Below, in pieces: positions 46,816-48,823 of a stretch of 48,823 nucleotides of DNA. The position numbers were made by a program, and so were the translations under genes. The notes beneath the pieces were generated by a model, which had not been told where the DNA came from, did no database searches, and saw only the letters and a list, made by a program, of their open reading frames with translations. Source of the stretch: Pumilibacter intestinalis (GTDB lineage: Bacteria; Bacillota; Clostridia; Christensenellales; Pumilibacteraceae); NCBI RefSeq assembly GCF_943193005.1, contig NZ_CALPCH010000018.1:1-48823 (forward strand), written 5' to 3'. The first letter of the stretch is position 1; every line of letters begins with the position of its first letter.

Positions 46816-47030
46816 GTCATTGCGAGGAGGGCGTAGCCCGACGTGGCAATCCCATACATGAGGAAAAATAGTATTTGTACATGCTCCATGCCTGAGATTG
46901 CCGCGCTCGCGTTGCTCGCTCGCAATGACAGTAAAACGGTTAGCCCGTCATTGCGAGGGCACATAGTGCCCGTGGCAATCCCTTACGGATTGCCCGTCAT
47001 TGCGAGCGGCAAAGCCGCGTGGCAATCCCA
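46816..47030. repeat. Four dispersed repeat units
   Basis: Units at 46816-46853, 46894-46929 (minus orientation), 46947-46982 and 46996-47030, each with a different middle. They fill most of the 250-bp gap between the methyltransferase gene and rsmI. The last ends 9 bases before the rsmI ribosome site. No gene is seen in this gap. Confidence 0.88.
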
Positions 47031-47049
47031 TACATGAGAAAGGAACACC

Positions 47050-47850
47050 ATGTTGTATCTCGTTTGCACCCCCATAGGAAACTTAAAAGATATCACCGTT
47101 CGCGCGGTGGAAACGCTCAAAAGCGCGTCGCTGATTTTGGCTGAAGACACGCGGCATTCGGCTATACTTTGCGCCGAATACGGCGTTACCGCGCCCATGA
47201 TTTCGTATCAAAAGTTCAACGAAAAGAGCAAGTGCGAAGAAATTATCGAGCGACTTAAAGCGGGCGAGGAAATCGCGCTCATAACCGACGCGGGCACTCC
47301 GTGCATTTCCGACCCCGGCGCGGTGCTCTTAGGGCGGGTAATAGAAGAAAACCTGCCGTATACGCTCGTGGGAAGCGCGTGCGCGTTCGTGTCGGCGGCG
47401 GTGCTCTCGGGATTCGATTTGCGGAGTTTGGCTTTCGGCGGCTTTTTGCCCGAAAAAAATTCGGCTCGCGAAGAGTATTTGCGCGGCTTTATAAACTTCG
47501 AGGGCACAATTGCGTTTTACGTTTCGCCCCATTCGTTCGAGCGCGAGTCGGAAGCGTTTTATAAAGCATTCGGCAGTCGCAAAGCCGCCCTTGTGCGCGA
47601 AATAAGCAAAAAGTTCGAGGAGTGCGTGCGTTTCACTCTCGGCGAAATTCCCGAGTTTACGCAAAAAGGCGAATACGTTCTCGTAATAGAGGGCAAAAAG
47701 GCGGAGTGTGCGCTCAATAATCTTTCCGTGCGCGAACACGTGCTTACCTACATGCGGCAGGGCATGGAAAAGAAAGATGCGATAAAAAAGGTTGCCTCCG
47801 ACCGCGGCGTTGCCAAAAACGAGATATACAGGGAAGCGATAGAGTTATAA
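47050..47850 (+). CDS. rsmI: 16S rRNA 2'-O-methyltransferase RsmI
   Basis: 266 residues, AAAGGA 6 bases before the ATG. Methylates the ribose of C1402 in 16S rRNA using SAM. TP-methylase fold motifs: LVCTPIGNLKDITVRAVETL (3-22), LAEDTRHSAIL, ALITDAGTPCISDPG and a C-terminal helix-turn-helix-like EKKDAIKKVASDRGVAKNEIYRE. Complete. Neighbourhood with the COG4123 gene is conserved in Bacillota. Confidence 0.95.
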   Translation: MLYLVCTPIGNLKDITVRAVETLKSASLILAEDTRHSAILCAEYGVTAPMISYQKFNEKSKCEEIIERLKAGEEIALITDAGTPCISDPGAVLLGRVIEENLPYTLVGSACAFVSAAVLSGFDLRSLAFGGFLPEKNSAREEYLRGFINFEGTIAFYVSPHSFERESEAFYKAFGSRKAALVREISKKFEECVRFTLGEIPEFTQKGEYVLVIEGKKAECALNNLSVREHVLTYMRQGMEKKDAIKKVASDRGVAKNEIYREAIEL

Positions 47851-47865
47851 GCCGCCGATTTCACT

Positions 47866-47960
47866 GTCATTGCGAGCGAGCAACGCGAGCGCGGCAATCC
47901 CCTGCATAAGGAACTAATATATACGTCATTGCGAGCGAGCAACGCGAGCGCGGCAATCTC
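47866..47960 (+). repeat. Two dispersed repeat units
   Basis: 47866-47902 and 47925-47960, both with the GCGAGCGAGCAACGCGAGCG core seen before tilS. They lie between rsmI and the hairpin at 48011. Confidence 0.88.
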
Positions 47961-48010
47961 TTACATGAGAAAATATTCTTTGTAGTATAAATAAACGCGC
48001 AAACGTCAAT

Positions 48011-48040
48011 AATCCTTCCGAAAACCCAAACGGGAGGATT
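48011..48040 (+). promoter_or_regulatory. Hairpin containing the ribosome site of the next gene
   Basis: AATCCTTCCG pairs with CGGGAGGATT (one G-U) around AAAACCCAAA, followed by TTTTG. As a terminator it would end the rsmI transcript. But the 3' arm holds GGGAGGA, which is also the ribosome site for the TTG start at 48047. It may therefore act as a switch that hides that site. Confidence 0.5.
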
Positions 48041-48046
48041 TTTGCT

Positions 48047-48691
48047 TTGGTTACTTATTATATAGGAAACGTGCGCAATAAGAGAAGACTTTTTCGCGAG
48101 CACGGTCCGGAAACGGCAACCGCCGATAACTGCGACGTTCTCGCCGATTTCAAGTTCGGCGGCAAAGTGTGCTTTGTGCTCGGCGATATTCCTTACGGCG
48201 ATATGCGAGTGGGGGAATACCTCGCCTATGCCCGCGCACTCAAAACGCAACTCCCGCTTTCGGCAAAACAAGCCAAAGAACTTTTGCGGCGCGTGGGCGC
48301 ACAGGTTTCGCTCGAACGTAAAATGTCGTCGCTTTCGCGGCTTGTGTTTCGCTTCGTGCTCCTTGCTTCGGTTGTGGACGAAGACACCGAAGAGGTGCGC
48401 CTTAACCTCGACGGCATAGCCTACAGCCGCCGCACTCGCAGAAAAATGCGACTGCTCGTTAAACGCGCAAGCCGCGGCTACGGTTGCGTGCGCGTTGCCG
48501 TTTCCGATTACCGATTTATCCCCAAATCGGCACGCGTAATGGCTGTAACCGCCGACGGCTCGGTTACGGAAGGCAAAACAAAGTCCATGTCGCGCCGCTA
48601 CTGCCGCATGCGCTTTTCTCGCGATAAACGCAAAGAAAGCCTTGCTTTATGCGCTTTGAGCGGCAGAAAAACCGTGCTGTGCGATAATTGA
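48047..48691 (+). CDS. Degenerate ABC-ATPase-like protein
   Basis: 214 residues, starting at TTG with GGGAGGA 8 bases upstream. From residue 44 it follows the order of an ABC ATPase: GDIPYGDMRVGEYLAYARAL, KQAKELLRRVGAQVSLERKM, SSLSRLVFRFVLLASV (signature position), LNLDGIAYSRRTRRKM (Walker B/D-loop position), and RVAVSDYRFIPKSARVMAVT (switch position). Yet there is no Walker A GxxGxGKS, no proper LSGGQ and no DE at Walker B, so it should not hydrolyse ATP. The tail is basic. A regulatory or relic half-transporter protein is possible; partner unknown. Confidence 0.6.
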   Translation: MVTYYIGNVRNKRRLFREHGPETATADNCDVLADFKFGGKVCFVLGDIPYGDMRVGEYLAYARALKTQLPLSAKQAKELLRRVGAQVSLERKMSSLSRLVFRFVLLASVVDEDTEEVRLNLDGIAYSRRTRRKMRLLVKRASRGYGCVRVAVSDYRFIPKSARVMAVTADGSVTEGKTKSMSRRYCRMRFSRDKRKESLALCALSGRKTVLCDN

Positions 48692-48714
48692 ATTTCCATA
48701 TTTTTACATTTCAT

Positions 48715-48802
48715 GTCATTGCGAGCGAGCCATGCGAGCAGCCCAATCTGCTGCTTTAGAAAGCAGGGAAATTCCCGCTTTTGGAGGCGCCCCAAAAGCG
48801 GG
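48715..48802. repeat. Dispersed repeat unit plus two strong hairpins
   Basis: A repeat copy at 48715-48750 is followed by CTGCTT/AAGCAG (about 48751-48766) and an 11-bp perfect stem CCCGCTTTTGG/CCAAAAGCGGG (48774-48802). No T-run follows. After it the sequence enters the AAGGGCGGCGGGG motif shared with the start of the window. Confidence 0.65.
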
Positions 48803-48823
48803 GCAAAAGGGCGGCGGGGGCCC

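Noticed and set aside
45657-47030. Repeat clusters considered as a CRISPR array
   Set aside because: Units are irregularly spaced, in both orientations, with variable centres and no constant-length spacers; no cas genes are present.

Overview
The window looks like a chromosomal segment of a Clostridia-type member of the Bacillota, possibly a gut lineage. The grounds are a paired GlgC/GlgD ADP-glucose pyrophosphorylase, a type III glutamine synthetase, consensus TTGACA/TATAAT promoters, strong AAGGAGG-type ribosome sites, and a yabB/rsmI-type gene neighbourhood. Host genes use ATA as the favoured isoleucine codon, even in rpoB. A dispersed palindromic repeat (GTCATTGCGAG...GCAATCTC) is scattered between host genes and even inside tilS. 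I see no rRNA or tRNA genes and no CRISPR array.

Layout. (1) 1-3.3 kb: a small membrane-anchored DUF2726-like protein, repeats, and glnN on the minus strand with two promoters and an attenuator-like leader. (2) 3.3-13.6 kb: a compact glycogen operon, glgB-glgC-glgD-glgA-glgP plus a cytosolic GH13 alpha-glucan hydrolase, covering synthesis, branching and breakdown in one transcript. (3) 13.7-19.3 kb: a phosphate module, pstS, a fused pstC-pstA permease, pstB, and a PhoB/PhoR-like two-component pair. Its isoleucine codon use differs from its neighbours, and direct repeats with an 11-bp period suggest Pho boxes. (4) 19.4-21.1 kb: a PAS hybrid histidine kinase on the minus strand. (5) About 21.3-36.8 kb: an integrated mobile element. 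(6) 36.8-48.8 kb: rpoB-rpoC, tilS, a COG4123 methyltransferase, rsmI and a degenerate ABC-ATPase-like protein, with many dispersed repeats.

The mobile element is the most interesting part. An exact 17-bp direct repeat (21306-21322 and 36763-36779) brackets it. It contains an IS30 transposase, a plus-strand cargo operon (divergent HTH repressor, J-domain protein, three unknown proteins) and a separate zinc-ribbon/PD-(D/E)XK nuclease cassette broken at a run of nine G. It also has a long minus-strand block that resembles a filamentous-phage (inovirus) genome: two small early proteins, an iteron-plus-hairpin origin, a HUH/SF3-helicase Rep, three secreted or membrane-anchored proteins, tiny overlapping genes, and a large multi-membrane-span P-loop ATPase resembling Zot/pI.

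On the opposite strand of this block are three short transcription units. Each has a consensus promoter, a predicted three-way-junction RNA and a terminator hairpin. Each sits beside a small, basic, unrecognised protein gene. I know of no described family matching this arrangement, and it is the best candidate for something new here. The inovirus reading is inference from gene order and motifs; no integrase, relaxase or capsid gene was seen.
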